Assembly: GCF_000069785.1 (NCBI RefSeq)
Contig: NC_010530.1
Location: forward strand, 1,606,001-1,670,000
DNA: 64,000 bases
Reading direction: 5' to 3'
DNA from: Cupriavidus taiwanensis LMG 19424
GTDB taxonomy: Bacteria > Pseudomonadota > Gammaproteobacteria > Burkholderiales > Burkholderiaceae
Part shown: in pieces, positions 36,072-45,854 of the stretch
How positions within the stretch are numbered: the stretch's first letter is position 1
Layout of the letters: each line of letters opens with the position of its first letter
Translations under genes and position numbers: made by a program
The notes under the pieces: model-generated
Told to the model about the DNA's origin: nothing
Seen by the model: the letters and a program-made list of their open reading frames with translations, nothing else
Database searches by the model: none

Positions 36072-37274
36072 ATGCACCGCATGCAACCTACCGACATGGC
36101 TTTAGTGGAACGCCCGGAGCCGCCTGCCTACACGCTGTGGCAGCTGGTGCTGTATTTCCTGCGGCTTGGCACGCTCGGCTTCGGCGGGCCGGTCGCGCTG
36201 GCCGGTTATATGCACCGTGACCTGGTCGAGCGGCGCGGATGGATCGCCGATGGCGATTACAAGGAAGGGCTCGCACTGGCGCAGCTGGCGCCCGGACCGC
36301 TGGCCGCGCAACTGGCCATCTATCTAGGCTACGTGCACTACCGCGTTGTCGGTGCCACGCTGATCGGGATGGCCTTTGTGCTGCCATCGTTCCTGATGGT
36401 GCTGGCGCTGGGCTGGGCCTACGTCCGCTTTGGCGGGCTGGCCTGGATGCAAGCGGTGTTCTATGGCGTGGGCGCCGCCGTGATCGGCATTATCGCCATC
36501 AGCGCCTATAAGCTGACCACGAAAAGCGTCGGCAGGGACAAGCTGCTGTGGGCGATCTACCTTGTGCTGGCCGCGGTGACCATCGTCACCGAATCCGAAA
36601 TCGCGTGGCTGTTCCTGGCGGCCGGCGTGCTGGCGTGGTTCTGGCGCGCGCCGCCAAAGTGGCTGCGGCAGAGCGGCGCCAATGCGCTTGCAGCGGCGCA
36701 GGTACCAGCGGCAAGCGGCTTCCTCAGCGCGCTGGACTGGCCGTTGCTGACCCAGATCGGCGTGTTCTTCGCCAAGGCCGGTGCCTTCGTATTCGGCTCG
36801 GGCCTTGCGATCGTCCCGTTCCTCTATGGCGGCGTGGTGACGGAGCACCAGTGGCTCAATGAAAAGCAGTTTGTTGACGCCGTCGCTGTCGCCATGATCA
36901 CGCCCGGCCCCGTGGTCATCACGGTCGGCTTTATCGGTTACCTGGTGGCGGGACTGCCTGGCGCCTGCGTGGCGGCCCTGGCAACGTTCCTGCCCTGCTA
37001 CCTGTTTACCGTGTTGCCAGCGCCCTACTTCAAGAAGTATGGAAAACTGCCGGCCATCTTGGCCTTTGTCGATGGCGTCACGGCCGCCGCGATCGGCGCC
37101 ATCACCGGGGCGGTCTTCGTGCTGGCCAAGCGCTCGATCGTCGATCTGCCGACCGCCCTGCTGGCGCTGGCCACGATTGCGCTGCTGCTGAAGTTCAGGA
37201 AACTGCCGGAGCCCATCATCATCGCCGCCGCCGCGCTGATCGGCCTCGCGATTTATCCGGTGCTGCGCTCCTGA
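36072..37274 (+). CDS. chrA: chromate efflux transporter ChrA
   Basis: 400 residues, two homologous halves with about 10-12 membrane helices. CHR motifs: LRLGTLGFGGPVALAGYM with KEGLALAQLAPGPLAAQ in the first half, FFAKAGAFVFGSGLAIVPFL with AVAMITPGPVVITVGFIGY in the second. Exports chromate from the cytoplasm, driven by the proton-motive force. Start at 36072 or an in-frame ATG at 36081 or 36096. Confidence 0.92.
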   Translation: MHRMQPTDMALVERPEPPAYTLWQLVLYFLRLGTLGFGGPVALAGYMHRDLVERRGWIADGDYKEGLALAQLAPGPLAAQLAIYLGYVHYRVVGATLIGMAFVLPSFLMVLALGWAYVRFGGLAWMQAVFYGVGAAVIGIIAISAYKLTTKSVGRDKLLWAIYLVLAAVTIVTESEIAWLFLAAGVLAWFWRAPPKWLRQSGANALAAAQVPAASGFLSALDWPLLTQIGVFFAKAGAFVFGSGLAIVPFLYGGVVTEHQWLNEKQFVDAVAVAMITPGPVVITVGFIGYLVAGLPGACVAALATFLPCYLFTVLPAPYFKKYGKLPAILAFVDGVTAAAIGAITGAVFVLAKRSIVDLPTALLALATIALLLKFRKLPEPIIIAAAALIGLAIYPVLRS

Positions 37275-37402
37275 GCAGGACTGCCCGGGATGGCGGGATC
37301 AGCCCGGTCAGGTCCGCCATGCGGCAGCCGGGCAATCACTTTGCCACGAAGCGGGCCGGGCACGCTGGCGCGAGGTCCGCCTGCGCCAGGCCGCCATACC
37401 GC

Positions 37403-38569
37403 TCAAAACGAGCGCGGCAGGCCCAGCACGTGTTCGGCGACGAAGGAGTAGATCAGGTTGGTCGAGATCGGCGCCACCTGGTACAGGCGCGTCTCGCGGA
37501 ACTTGCGCTCGACATCGTATTCGCAGGCAAAGCCGAAACCGCCGTGGAACTGCAGGCAGGCGTTGCCGGCCTCCCAGCTGGCCTTGGCGGCCAGGTACTT
37601 GGCCATGTTGGCCTGCGCGCCCATGGACTCGTGCTTGTCGAACAGTTCGCACGCTTTCCAGCGCATCAGGTTAGCCGCCTCCAGCTCGATAAAGGACTCG
37701 GCGATCGGGAACTGCACGCCCTGGTTCTGGCCGATGGGGCGGCCGAAGACTTCACGCTCCTTCACGTACTTCGTGACCCGGTCCATGAACCAGTAGCCGT
37801 CACCGATGCACTCGGCCGCGATCAGCGTGCGTTCGGCATTCAGGCCATCGAGGATGTACTTGAAGCCCTTGCCCTCTTCGCCGATCAGGTTTTCCTCGGG
37901 GATCTCCAGGTCCTCGAAGAACAGCTCGTTGGTCTCATGGTTGACCATGTTCGGGATCGGGCGCACGGTCAGGCCCTTCTTCTGCGCCTCGTGCAGGTCG
38001 ACCATGAAGATCGACATGCCCTCGCTCTTCTTCTTGACGTCGGCCAGCGGCGTGGTGCGCGCCAGCAGGATCATGAAGTCGCTGTGCTGCACGCGGCTGA
38101 TCCACACCTTCTGGCCATTGACGACGTAGCGGCCGTCCTTCTTCACCGCCGAGGTCTTGATCTTGGTGGTATCGGTGCCGGTGGTGGGCTCGGTCACGCC
38201 CATCGACTGCAGGCGCCATTCGCCCGAGGCGATCTTCGGCAGGTATTTTTCCTTCTGCGCCGTGGAGCCGTGCCGCAGCAGCGTGCCCATGTTGTACATC
38301 TGGCCGTGGCAGGCGCCGGAATTGCCGCCGCAGCGGTTGATCTCTTCCATGATCACCGAGGCCTCGGTCAGCCCAAGGCCGGAGCCACCGTATTCCTGCG
38401 GAATCAGCGCCGCCAGCCAGCCCGCCGCGGTCAGCGCATTGACGAAAGCCTCGGGATAGGCGCGCTGTTCGTCCACCTTGCGGAAGTACTCGTCCGGGAA
38501 CTCCGCGCACAGCGCACGGATGGCATCGCGGATTTCGTGGAAATTGTTCGATAGGGTCTGTTCGATCAT
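37403..38569 (-). CDS. acyl-CoA dehydrogenase family protein
   Basis: 388 residues from ATG at 38569 (AAGGCAG upstream). FAD-dependent alpha-beta dehydrogenation of an acyl-CoA in the cytoplasm. All three domains are present: helical N-terminus, beta domain with MGVTEPTTGTDTTKIKTSA and VVNGQKVWIS, and C-terminal helices with QFHGGFGFACEYDVERKFRE. The usual catalytic EGT motif near the C-terminus is replaced by VAPIS, so either the base sits elsewhere, as in some subfamilies, or the activity differs. Divergent from the CoA-transferase/thiolase/ligase group, which it probably serves. Confidence 0.88.
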   Translation of the reverse strand: MIEQTLSNNFHEIRDAIRALCAEFPDEYFRKVDEQRAYPEAFVNALTAAGWLAALIPQEYGGSGLGLTEASVIMEEINRCGGNSGACHGQMYNMGTLLRHGSTAQKEKYLPKIASGEWRLQSMGVTEPTTGTDTTKIKTSAVKKDGRYVVNGQKVWISRVQHSDFMILLARTTPLADVKKKSEGMSIFMVDLHEAQKKGLTVRPIPNMVNHETNELFFEDLEIPEENLIGEEGKGFKYILDGLNAERTLIAAECIGDGYWFMDRVTKYVKEREVFGRPIGQNQGVQFPIAESFIELEAANLMRWKACELFDKHESMGAQANMAKYLAAKASWEAGNACLQFHGGFGFACEYDVERKFRETRLYQVAPISTNLIYSFVAEHVLGLPRSF

Positions 38570-38894
38570 GGCGCTGCCTTGCGGTCGGTCTTGGTCTGAG
38601 GCGATCGGTCTGTGGCGATCCGTATGTGGCGGCCGCGGCGGATGGCCGGGCGTCGCCTGATAGCCGCAATGGTCGCGGCGTTCGGCCAGCGGGACAATCA
38701 GCCTTTCCGAAAGCGCGCCTTCCACGCGGCTTAAGTCCGGACTGCCGCGCCCCGGTTGGCATTTTCGCAATCGCCAAAGCCGGCCATTGGCATTGTCGAA
38801 TAGCGCAAACGCGGCTTTGACGACATGCTTCGGGCTATCCGGCGCGGGCCGGCCGACTGCCGGCCGTGTGCCGACCCAACGTTCTCCCGTGGAC
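38570..38894. promoter_or_regulatory. divergent promoter region
   Basis: 325 bases between the acyl-CoA dehydrogenase and CoA-transferase starts. No clear palindrome was found; presumably holds both promoters. Confidence 0.4.
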
Positions 38895-40199
38895 ATGCAC
38901 GACCTGGCCTCCCGACTGCAAACCCTGATCCACCCCGGCGACCACCTGTGGTGGGGACAAGCCACCGCCGAGCCGCTGACGCTGACGCGCGCGCTGGTGG
39001 CACACCGCCATGCCATCGCCCGCGGCGGGCGCTTCGGCGTCTTTGTCGGCATCGGACAGTCCGACACGCTGCAGCCCGAGCACGCCGATGTCATCGATTT
39101 CTTCGGCTATGCCGCCAGCGGGCCGCATCGCCGGCTGGCCAGCGCGGGCGTGCTCGACATCGTGCCGAGCCATTATTCGCACTTGCCGGGGCTGATCCGG
39201 CACGGCACGCTGCGCGCCGACGTGGTGCTGGTGCAGGTATCGCCGGCTGACGAGCAGGGCCGCCACAGCCTGGGGCTGGTGCATGAATACCTGCCCGCCG
39301 CGCTCGACCGGGCCCGCGTGATCATTGCCGAAGTGAACCCCGAGGTGCCGTGGACCCACGGCAGCCGCTATCTCACGGCCGACCAGATCGATTTGCGGGT
39401 CGAGGCCGAGTGCCAGCCCATCAGCCTGGAGCGCAGCGCTCCCGGGCCGGCCGAACTCGCCATCGCCCGCCATATCGCCGGCTGGATCGAAGACGGCGCG
39501 ACCCTGCAGATGGGCATCGGCAACCTGCCCGAGGCCGTGGTGGCGGCGCTGCATGACCGCCGCGACCTTGGGCTGCACAGCGGCGCGGTCGGCGATGGCA
39601 TTGCCGCGCTGGCCGAGGCCGGCGTGCTGACCAACGCACGCAAGAGCATCGATACGGGCATCGGCATTGGCGGCATCCTGATGGGCAGCGAGCGGTTGCG
39701 GCGCTGGGCGCATCGCAATCCGCGGCTGCAGCTGCGCGAAACCGCCTATACCCACCATCCCGAAGTGCTCGCCAGCGTGGACAAGCTGACCGCGATCAAT
39801 TCGGCGATCGAGGTCGACCTGACCGGACAGGTCAACGCCGAAGTGGCAGCAGGCGTCTATGTCGGCGCCGTCGGCGGCGCAGTGGATTTCCTGCGCGGCG
39901 CCGCCCGCAGCCGCGGCGGCCTGCCGATCGTGGCGCTGCCCGCCACCGCCAAAGGGGCAAGCCGCATCGTCGCGCAATTGTCCGGCCCGGTCAGCACCCC
40001 GCGCGCCGATGCCGGACTGATCGTCACCGAGCATGGCGTGGCCGACCTGCGCGGCCAGACCCTGTCGCAGCGCGTGCGCCGCATGCTGGACATCGCTGCC
40101 CCAGAGCACCGCGCCGGCCTGGAGCGCCAGGCCCATGCGCTGCTGCGCCAGTGCGGCGCGGCCTTCGTCGCCCTTCCCGGGACGGCACCCACCGACTAA
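38895..40199 (+). CDS. acetyl-CoA hydrolase/CoA-transferase family protein
   Basis: 434 residues from ATG at 38895; the preceding frame is non-coding. Two-domain class I CoA-transferase: HPGDHLWWGQATAEP near the start, then GATLQMGIGNLPEAVVAAL and the glycine-rich SGAVGDGIAAL, and near the end GVADLRGQTLSQRVRRML. It moves CoA between short carboxylic acids (for example acetate, propionate, 4-hydroxybutyrate, succinate); exact pair unknown. First gene of a catabolic operon with thiolase and AMP-ligase. Confidence 0.87.
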   Translation: MHDLASRLQTLIHPGDHLWWGQATAEPLTLTRALVAHRHAIARGGRFGVFVGIGQSDTLQPEHADVIDFFGYAASGPHRRLASAGVLDIVPSHYSHLPGLIRHGTLRADVVLVQVSPADEQGRHSLGLVHEYLPAALDRARVIIAEVNPEVPWTHGSRYLTADQIDLRVEAECQPISLERSAPGPAELAIARHIAGWIEDGATLQMGIGNLPEAVVAALHDRRDLGLHSGAVGDGIAALAEAGVLTNARKSIDTGIGIGGILMGSERLRRWAHRNPRLQLRETAYTHHPEVLASVDKLTAINSAIEVDLTGQVNAEVAAGVYVGAVGGAVDFLRGAARSRGGLPIVALPATAKGASRIVAQLSGPVSTPRADAGLIVTEHGVADLRGQTLSQRVRRMLDIAAPEHRAGLERQAHALLRQCGAAFVALPGTAPTD

Positions 40200-40239
40200 C
40201 TTGATGGTTCACCCGATACCGAATTCCAAGGAGACTTCC

Positions 40240-41448
40240 ATGCGCAGAGCTGCAATCGTCACCCCCCTTCGCACCCCCGTCGGCACCTTCGGCGGCAGCC
40301 TGCGCCCGGTTCCGGTCGAAGAACTGGCCGCGACCGCCGTGCGTGCCGTGGTGGAGCGCAGTGGCATCGATCCCGCGCGCATCGACGACGTCGTCTTTGC
40401 CCAGTCCTACGCCAACAGCGAAGTGCCGTGCGTGGGCCGCTGGGCCGCGCTGCAGGCCGGCCTGCCGGTGGAAGTGCCGGGCATGCAGCTGGATCGCCGC
40501 TGCGGCGGCGGCCTGCAGGCCATCGTCACCGCATCGATGATGGTGCAGAGCGGCGCCGCCGACGTGGTGATCGCGGGCGGTGTCGAAAGCATGAGCAATA
40601 TCGAGTACTACACCACCGATATGCGCTGGGGGGCGCGCTCCGGCAACGTGCGTTTCTTCGACCGCCTCGACCGCGGCCGCGAACGCTCTCAGCCGGTGGA
40701 GCGCTTCGGCAAGATCTCCGGCATGATCGAGACCGCCGAGAATCTGGCGCGCGACTACGGCATCAGCCGCGAGGCCGCCGACGCCTTTGCCGTGCGCAGC
40801 CATCAGCGCGCCGCGGCCGCGTGGGAAGCCGGACGCTTCGACGCCGAGATCGTGCCGGTGCAGGTGCCGCAGCGCAAGGGCGATCCGGTGGCGTTCACGC
40901 GTGACGAAGGCTTCCGCCCGCAGACCACGCTCGACAGCCTGGCCAAGCTGCGCGTGCTGATGCCGAACGGCACCGTCACCGCGGGCAATGCGAGCCAGCA
41001 GAACGATGCCTCAGCCGCCTGCCTGATCGTCGCCGAGGACAAGCTCGCCGAACTCGGCCTGACCCCGATGGCCTCGCTGGTGGGCTGGGCGGCTGCCGGC
41101 TGCGAGCCCTCGCACATGGGCATCGGCCCGGTGCCTGCGGTGAAGAAGCTGCTGGCGCGCCTGAACCTGACGCTGGACCAGATGGACCTGGTCGAGCTGA
41201 ACGAGGCCTTTGCCTGCCAGGTGCTGGCCGTGCTCAAGGGTTGGGACTGGCAGGACCAGGACACCATCGAGCAGAAGCTCAACGTGAACGGCTCCGGCAT
41301 CTCGCTGGGCCATCCGATCGGCGCCACGGGCGTGCGCATCCTCGCCACGCTGCTGCATGAATTGCAGCGCCGCGGTGGCCGCTACGGCCTGGAAACCATG
41401 TGCATCGGCGGCGGCCAGGGTATTGCCGCGGTATTCGAGCGCTACTGA
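40240..41448 (+). CDS. thiolase (acetyl-CoA acyltransferase)
   Basis: 402 residues from ATG at 40240 (AAGGAG upstream). Acyl-enzyme cysteine C88 in DRRCGGGLQ, then NEAFACQ, the SLGHPIGATG histidine, and the C-terminal cysteine in MCIGGGQG. Cleaves 3-oxoacyl-CoA to acetyl-CoA plus a shortened acyl-CoA (or the reverse). Sits between the CoA-transferase and the ligase, consistent with a beta-oxidation-type route for an unidentified acid. Confidence 0.92.
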   Translation: MRRAAIVTPLRTPVGTFGGSLRPVPVEELAATAVRAVVERSGIDPARIDDVVFAQSYANSEVPCVGRWAALQAGLPVEVPGMQLDRRCGGGLQAIVTASMMVQSGAADVVIAGGVESMSNIEYYTTDMRWGARSGNVRFFDRLDRGRERSQPVERFGKISGMIETAENLARDYGISREAADAFAVRSHQRAAAAWEAGRFDAEIVPVQVPQRKGDPVAFTRDEGFRPQTTLDSLAKLRVLMPNGTVTAGNASQQNDASAACLIVAEDKLAELGLTPMASLVGWAAAGCEPSHMGIGPVPAVKKLLARLNLTLDQMDLVELNEAFACQVLAVLKGWDWQDQDTIEQKLNVNGSGISLGHPIGATGVRILATLLHELQRRGGRYGLETMCIGGGQGIAAVFERY

Positions 41449-41530
41449 GACCGCCGCGACGGCGTGCGGCCCGCCCCGGTGCTGCCGCGCGCCCGCCGGA
41501 CGGATCGCCCCGCACAAGGATGCCTGCACC

Positions 41531-43064
41531 ATGTCACCGGACCAAGACTCCCTAACCCGCATCAGCGATATCCCGCGCCACTGGGCCGCGCACGCGCCCG
41601 GCCATGCCGCCGTCTTCGAAGACGGCCGGACCACCACCTATGCGCAGCTGTGGGCCGGCATCGAGGATGCGCAGCGCTACCTGCAGTCGCAGGGCGTAGG
41701 CACCGGCGACCGGGTGCTGGTGGTGGCCGAGAACTGCCTGGCGGTGATCACGCTGGTGTTCGCCTTGTCGGAGCTGGGCGCATGGCCCGTGGTCGCCAAC
41801 GCGCGCCTGACCGAACGTGAAATCGAGGTGATGCGCGACCACTGCCGCCCGCGGCTGATGCTGTTCACCCACGCCGCGTCGCCGGATGCGTTGCGCCACG
41901 GCGTGCGCTACCGGGCCAGGGAAATCGCCCCGGCAGGCCTGGGCCCGCTGATGGCCGGCGCCATCGACGCGTCTGCCGGACGCGAGCCCGAAGCGCTGGC
42001 GCGCGAGGTGGCGGCGCTGATCTACACGTCGGGCACCACCGCGCAGCCCAAGGGGGTGATGGTGACGCACCGCGGGCTGCTGCACTTTGCCGGGGTTACC
42101 GTGGCCTCGCGCCGCATGCAACCGGAGGATTGCGCCTACGCGGTGATGCCGATGTCGCATGTGTTCGGACTCGGCACGCTGCTGGTTTCGACCCTGCACG
42201 CCGGCGCCAGCCTGTACCTGTGCGCGCGCTTCAACGCGGCGGACCTGGCCGCGGCGATCCGCGACGGCGCGATCACGCTGCTGCAGGGCGTGCCGGCCAT
42301 GTTCAGCCGCATCCTGGCCCACGCGCGGGCAACCGGCACCGCGTTGCAGCCGTCGCCGCGCCTGCGCTATCTCTACACTGGCGGCGGGCCGCTCGACGCC
42401 ACGCTCAAGCGCGATGTCGAAGCGGCGTTCGGCCAGCCGCTGCACCACGGCTACGGCATGACGGAGTACGCGGGGCTCGATGTTCGTGACGCGCATGGAC
42501 CGGCCGCGCGCCGATTGCGCCGCGGGCGAGATCGTCGCGGGGGCGGACCTTCAGGTGGTCGGGTCCGACGGCAAGCCGGTGCCGCCGGGGCAGCCCGGCG
42601 AACTCTGGATCCGCGGGCCCGGCGTGATGCGCGGCTACTACCGCGCGCCGGAACTGACCGCCGATGCGCTGCGCCCCGGCGGCTGGCTCAACACCGGCGA
42701 TATCGGCCGGCTGGGCCCTGACGGCGCCTTGTTTATCGTCGGCCGCACCAAGGACCTGATCATCCGCTCGGGCTTCACCGTCTACCCGATCGAGGTCGAA
42801 TCGGTCATCAATACGCATCCGTCGGTGCGCGTCTCGGCCGTGATCGGCCAGCCCGCCGCGGACGGCAACGAGGAAGTGATCGCCTTCGTCGAAATCCGGG
42901 AAGGCGAACGCTTCGACGCGCCGGCCTTGCAGGACTACCTGGTCGAGCGCCTGTCGCCCTACAAGCGCCCCGAGCGCATCGTGCGCGTGGCGGCCATGCC
43001 GACCACCGCCAGCGGCAAGCTGCTCAAGCACCAGCTGCGGCAGCTGCTCGCGGGCCAGGCGTAG
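41531..43064 (+). pseudogene. AMP-dependent acyl-CoA synthetase, split by a one-base frameshift
   Basis: Starts at ATG 41531 and encodes a normal ligase N-terminus: the ATP loop YTSGTTAQPKGVMVTHRG, then YTGGGPLDATLK and HGYGMTEYAG. At the G-run 42472-42475 the frame breaks; the C-terminal half continues in the +1 frame from 42477 (SMFVTRMD, then GELWIRGPGVMRGYY, NTGDIGRLG, the KDLIIRSGFTVYPIEVE hinge and the catalytic lysine in TASGKLLKHQLR). Removing one G restores YAGSMFV and a 510-residue protein. Either a recent mutation, a phase-variable tract, or a sequence error. If intact it would activate the acid feeding the neighbouring thiolase. Confidence 0.85.
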
Positions 43065-43091
43065 CCGCGCCGGCCCGCCGGCGCGGCCGTT

Positions 43092-43994
43092 TCAGTCCTG
43101 GCGCCCCTGGCCGTCTTCGACCAGCAGGTCTACCAGCTTGCGCGCGAACAGCGGCAAGGCATCGAGGTCGGCCACGCAGATCTGCAGCTGGCGCTCGGCC
43201 CACTCGTCGTCGAGCTGGACGATGCGCAGCGCCATGGACCGCGCATGGCGGCGCGCGGTGGTCTCGGGCAGCACGCCCACGCCCACGTTGGCCTCGATCA
43301 TGCGGCAGGCGGTCTCGAAATTGCTGACCTGCACGCGCCAGCGCAGGCTGCGCTGCAGGTCCGCCGCGGCCCGCTTGAGGAAGTTGTGGATGGCGCTGTC
43401 TTCAGGCAGGCCGATGAAGTCGTAGTCCAGCGTATCGATGAAATCCACGCGCGCGCGCTCGGCCAGCGGATGGCTCAGCGCGGTGGCCAGCACCAGCCGG
43501 TCGCGCCGGTATGGCATGACCTCCAGCCCATCGGTACGCACATTGCCGGCGATGATGCCGATATCGACGATGCCCTCCTGCACCGCGCGCACGATGTCAG
43601 GGCTGAGCCGTTCATGCATGTCGATGGTCACGTCCGGATGGCTGACCAGGTAGCTGCGCAGCACCGCCGGCAGGAACTCGCTCATGGCGGTGGTATTGGC
43701 GAACACGCGCACATGGCCTTTGACGCCGGCCGCGTATTCCTGCAGGTCGCCGCTCAGCTGCTCGAGCTGGCGCAGCACGCGGCGCGCGTGGGCCAGCAGG
43801 GTCTCGCCGGCCCCGGTCACCTTCACGCCCTGGCTGCTGCGGCTCAGCAGCTTGACACCGACGTGTTCCTCCAGGTTCTTGATGCGCGTGCTGGCCGCTG
43901 CCAGAGACAGGTGGGACCGCTGCGCACCGCCGGTCAGGCTCTGTGCCTCCGCGATATGCGTGAACAGTTTCAGGTCGACCAGATCAAAGCGCAT
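43092..43994 (-). CDS. LysR-family transcriptional regulator
   Basis: 300 residues; N-terminal HTH (LFTHIAEAQSLTGGAQRSHLS then AAASTRIKNLEEHVG) and an effector domain (VQEGIVDIGIIAGNVRTDG, MIEANVGVGVLPE). Start ATG at 43994. Converges on the acyl-CoA ligase gene and could regulate that catabolic group, though no operator is evident. Confidence 0.87.
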   Translation of the reverse strand: MRFDLVDLKLFTHIAEAQSLTGGAQRSHLSLAAASTRIKNLEEHVGVKLLSRSSQGVKVTGAGETLLAHARRVLRQLEQLSGDLQEYAAGVKGHVRVFANTTAMSEFLPAVLRSYLVSHPDVTIDMHERLSPDIVRAVQEGIVDIGIIAGNVRTDGLEVMPYRRDRLVLATALSHPLAERARVDFIDTLDYDFIGLPEDSAIHNFLKRAAADLQRSLRWRVQVSNFETACRMIEANVGVGVLPETTARRHARSMALRIVQLDDEWAERQLQICVADLDALPLFARKLVDLLVEDGQGRQD

Positions 43995-44069
43995 GACATC
44001 CTTCCCGGGCGTGACGCCGGATTATCGCGCAAACCGCGCCGCGGTACACCCGCGAACCGGATTCGCGGC

Positions 44070-44702
44070 TCACGCGACCGAGCGCTGCCGCGGCATGGCG
44101 TGCACGCCGGCCAGCCTGCGCGCGGCTTCCAGCGAGACACCGAAGCGATCATAGAATGCGCTGTCCAGGTCACCGCTCGCAGGCCACCCGACCCGCCGCC
44201 TGGCATCCGCAAGGCCCGCTTCGCCCGCCATGACGTCAAACAGCAGCCGCATCAGCCGTTGCGTGCGGCACAGGTCGGTCAGCGCGGTACCCTGGGCGAA
44301 CAGCGCGCGGCGCAGCTGCGCAGCCGACATGCCGAGCCGCTCCGCGATAAAGGCCGCGTTCCAGGCGTACTGCGGCTGCAGGAACACCCGCTTGGCAATG
44401 CGGTGATGCAGGCATTCCGAGGGTTGTGCCGGGGACAGTCCCAGCATCTCCAGCGTGCAGCCCGCCGGCTGGGCACTGCTGCCATCCAGGCGCAGCGCGA
44501 ACGCCTCGAACGGCTCGACGATGGCCTGCTGGCCGGGCAGCAGCACCCGCTCGTAGCCGCGCCGCCTGACCACCACCCGGCCGCGTCCGGCGCCGACCGA
44601 CAGCGGAAAGGCCAGCAACAGCTGCTGCAGGCTGGCGTGCATGGAAGACTGCAGATGGACGTGCATGGCGGCGTGCAAGACGACAGGATCAGACGGCATC
44701 AT
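44070..44702 (-). CDS. AraC-like regulator, short and atypical
   Basis: 210 residues from the ATG pair at 44702/44699. Cupin-like N-terminal part (VGAGRGRVVVRRRGYERVLLPGQQAIVEPFEAF) and a C-terminal part that looks like one and a half AraC helix-turn-helix units (YAWNAAFIAERLGMSAAQLRRALFAQGTALTDL, then AGLADARRRVGWPASGDLDSAFYDRFG). Shorter than the usual 260-300 residues, and the helices are weakly conserved. Family assignment is moderate; between two LysR genes. Confidence 0.6.
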   Translation of the reverse strand: MMPSDPVVLHAAMHVHLQSSMHASLQQLLLAFPLSVGAGRGRVVVRRRGYERVLLPGQQAIVEPFEAFALRLDGSSAQPAGCTLEMLGLSPAQPSECLHHRIAKRVFLQPQYAWNAAFIAERLGMSAAQLRRALFAQGTALTDLCRTQRLMRLLFDVMAGEAGLADARRRVGWPASGDLDSAFYDRFGVSLEAARRLAGVHAMPRQRSVA

Positions 44703-44788
44703 CGCCGCAATCCGGCCTGGCCGCCTCTGCCATTCCCGAACGCTACGTTCGCCGCCGCCGCATGCTTGCGCCGCACGGCGCTGCCGCC

Positions 44789-45697
44789 TCAGGCTGCCGG
44801 AAACGCCTTGACCAGGTGCCGCAGCAGGCCGTCCGCCACCGGCGACAGATGCCGGCCGGTGCGCGTCAGGATGTGGATGCGGCTGTTGTTCAGGATCGGG
44901 TTGGCCAGCGGCAGCGATACCAGCTGCCGCAGCTGCGGCTCCTTCAGCGGCACCGAGCGCGCCGTCAGGATATAGCCCAGCCCCATCGCGGCGTACTCCC
45001 AAAGCACCTTGAAGGAGTTGGTCACCAGCATCGGCTTGAGCGTGATGTGCTCGTCCAGCTCCGCTGCCTGCACATGCTTGCGCACGCCGAACGAGCCGGC
45101 CAGGAACGCGCCCTGGTGCTGCGACAGGTCTGCCAGCGTCAGCGCGCGGCGGCGCCGCGCCAGCGGATGGTCCTTGTGCACGTGCGCGCGGATCGGCGAC
45201 AAGCGCGAATAGTGCGAGTGCAGCCGCGCATCGTCGGGCGGCTGGAACACGAAGCCGATATGGGCCAGGTCTTCCAGCAGCAGGCGCACGGTCTCGTCGG
45301 TGCCCGCCACCTGGATGCTGCAGGTGACGTCGGGGTGCTTGCGCAAGAAGCCCTGCAGCACCGGCTCGAGCACCAGGTCGACAAAGCCTTCGCCGAAGGA
45401 CAGTTCGACATGCCCGCGCTGGGCGTTCTTCAGGTTGTTCACCTCGGCCAGGAAGGTGTCGTTCAGGTCCTGCTGGCGCCGCGCGAACAGTGCCAGCAGC
45501 CGTCCCGCGTCGGTGGCGACCACGCCGCGCCCGCGCCGCTCCAGCAGCGTCAGGCCGGTGTCCTGCTCCAGCTTGGCCACGGCGCGGCTGACCACCGAGG
45601 GGTCCAGCTCCAGCACTTCGGCGGCGCCGCGCACCGAACCGGTTTCGATGATCTGCAGCAGGCACAGCGCCCGCTTGCGGTCCAGTACGTCTTCCAT
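44789..45697 (-). CDS. LysR-family transcriptional regulator
   Basis: 302 residues from ATG at 45697, after AGGAG; the longer frame covers the divergent promoter. HTH: LLQIIETGSVRGAAEVLEL then DPSVVSRAVAKLEQD. Effector domain with SFGEGFVDLVLEPVLQGF and AHIGFVFQPPDD. Divergent from the M20 hydrolase/Bug receptor operon, which it most likely controls from inverted repeats in the 157-base gap. Confidence 0.88.
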   Translation of the reverse strand: MEDVLDRKRALCLLQIIETGSVRGAAEVLELDPSVVSRAVAKLEQDTGLTLLERRGRGVVATDAGRLLALFARRQQDLNDTFLAEVNNLKNAQRGHVELSFGEGFVDLVLEPVLQGFLRKHPDVTCSIQVAGTDETVRLLLEDLAHIGFVFQPPDDARLHSHYSRLSPIRAHVHKDHPLARRRRALTLADLSQHQGAFLAGSFGVRKHVQAAELDEHITLKPMLVTNSFKVLWEYAAMGLGYILTARSVPLKEPQLRQLVSLPLANPILNNSRIHILTRTGRHLSPVADGLLRHLVKAFPAA

Positions 45698-45756
45698 ATC
45701 CTGATCTCCTCCTGCGGCGGTGCAACGGTGTCGTCCCTTTGCGACGCGATTTCTTT

Positions 45757-45775
45757 CGTTGCATTCTATACAACG
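45757..45775. promoter_or_regulatory. putative LysR operator between regulator and M20 hydrolase
   Basis: Inverted arms CGTTG (45757-45761) and CAACG (45771-45775) with an AT-rich nine-base spacer. Flanked by a loose direct repeat GCAACNGTNGTC at about 45722 and 45783. Position and form fit a LysR-type site. Confidence 0.45.
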
Positions 45776-45854
45776 ATTTGTCGCAACCGTTGTCATGGTT
45801 TCGACGGGCCCCTGCGGTGAGAATGTGGTGAACCACCACGATCCCGATACCACC

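Noticed and set aside
42440-42490. Programmed +1/-1 ribosomal frameshift in the acyl-CoA ligase
   Set aside because: No slippery heptamer or stimulatory structure is apparent; a single-base indel in a G-run explains it more simply.
44070-45839. 589-codon fused regulator reading across the AraC-like and LysR genes
   Set aside because: Its N-terminal part is an out-of-frame shadow of the LysR gene; only the last 210 codons show protein-like features.
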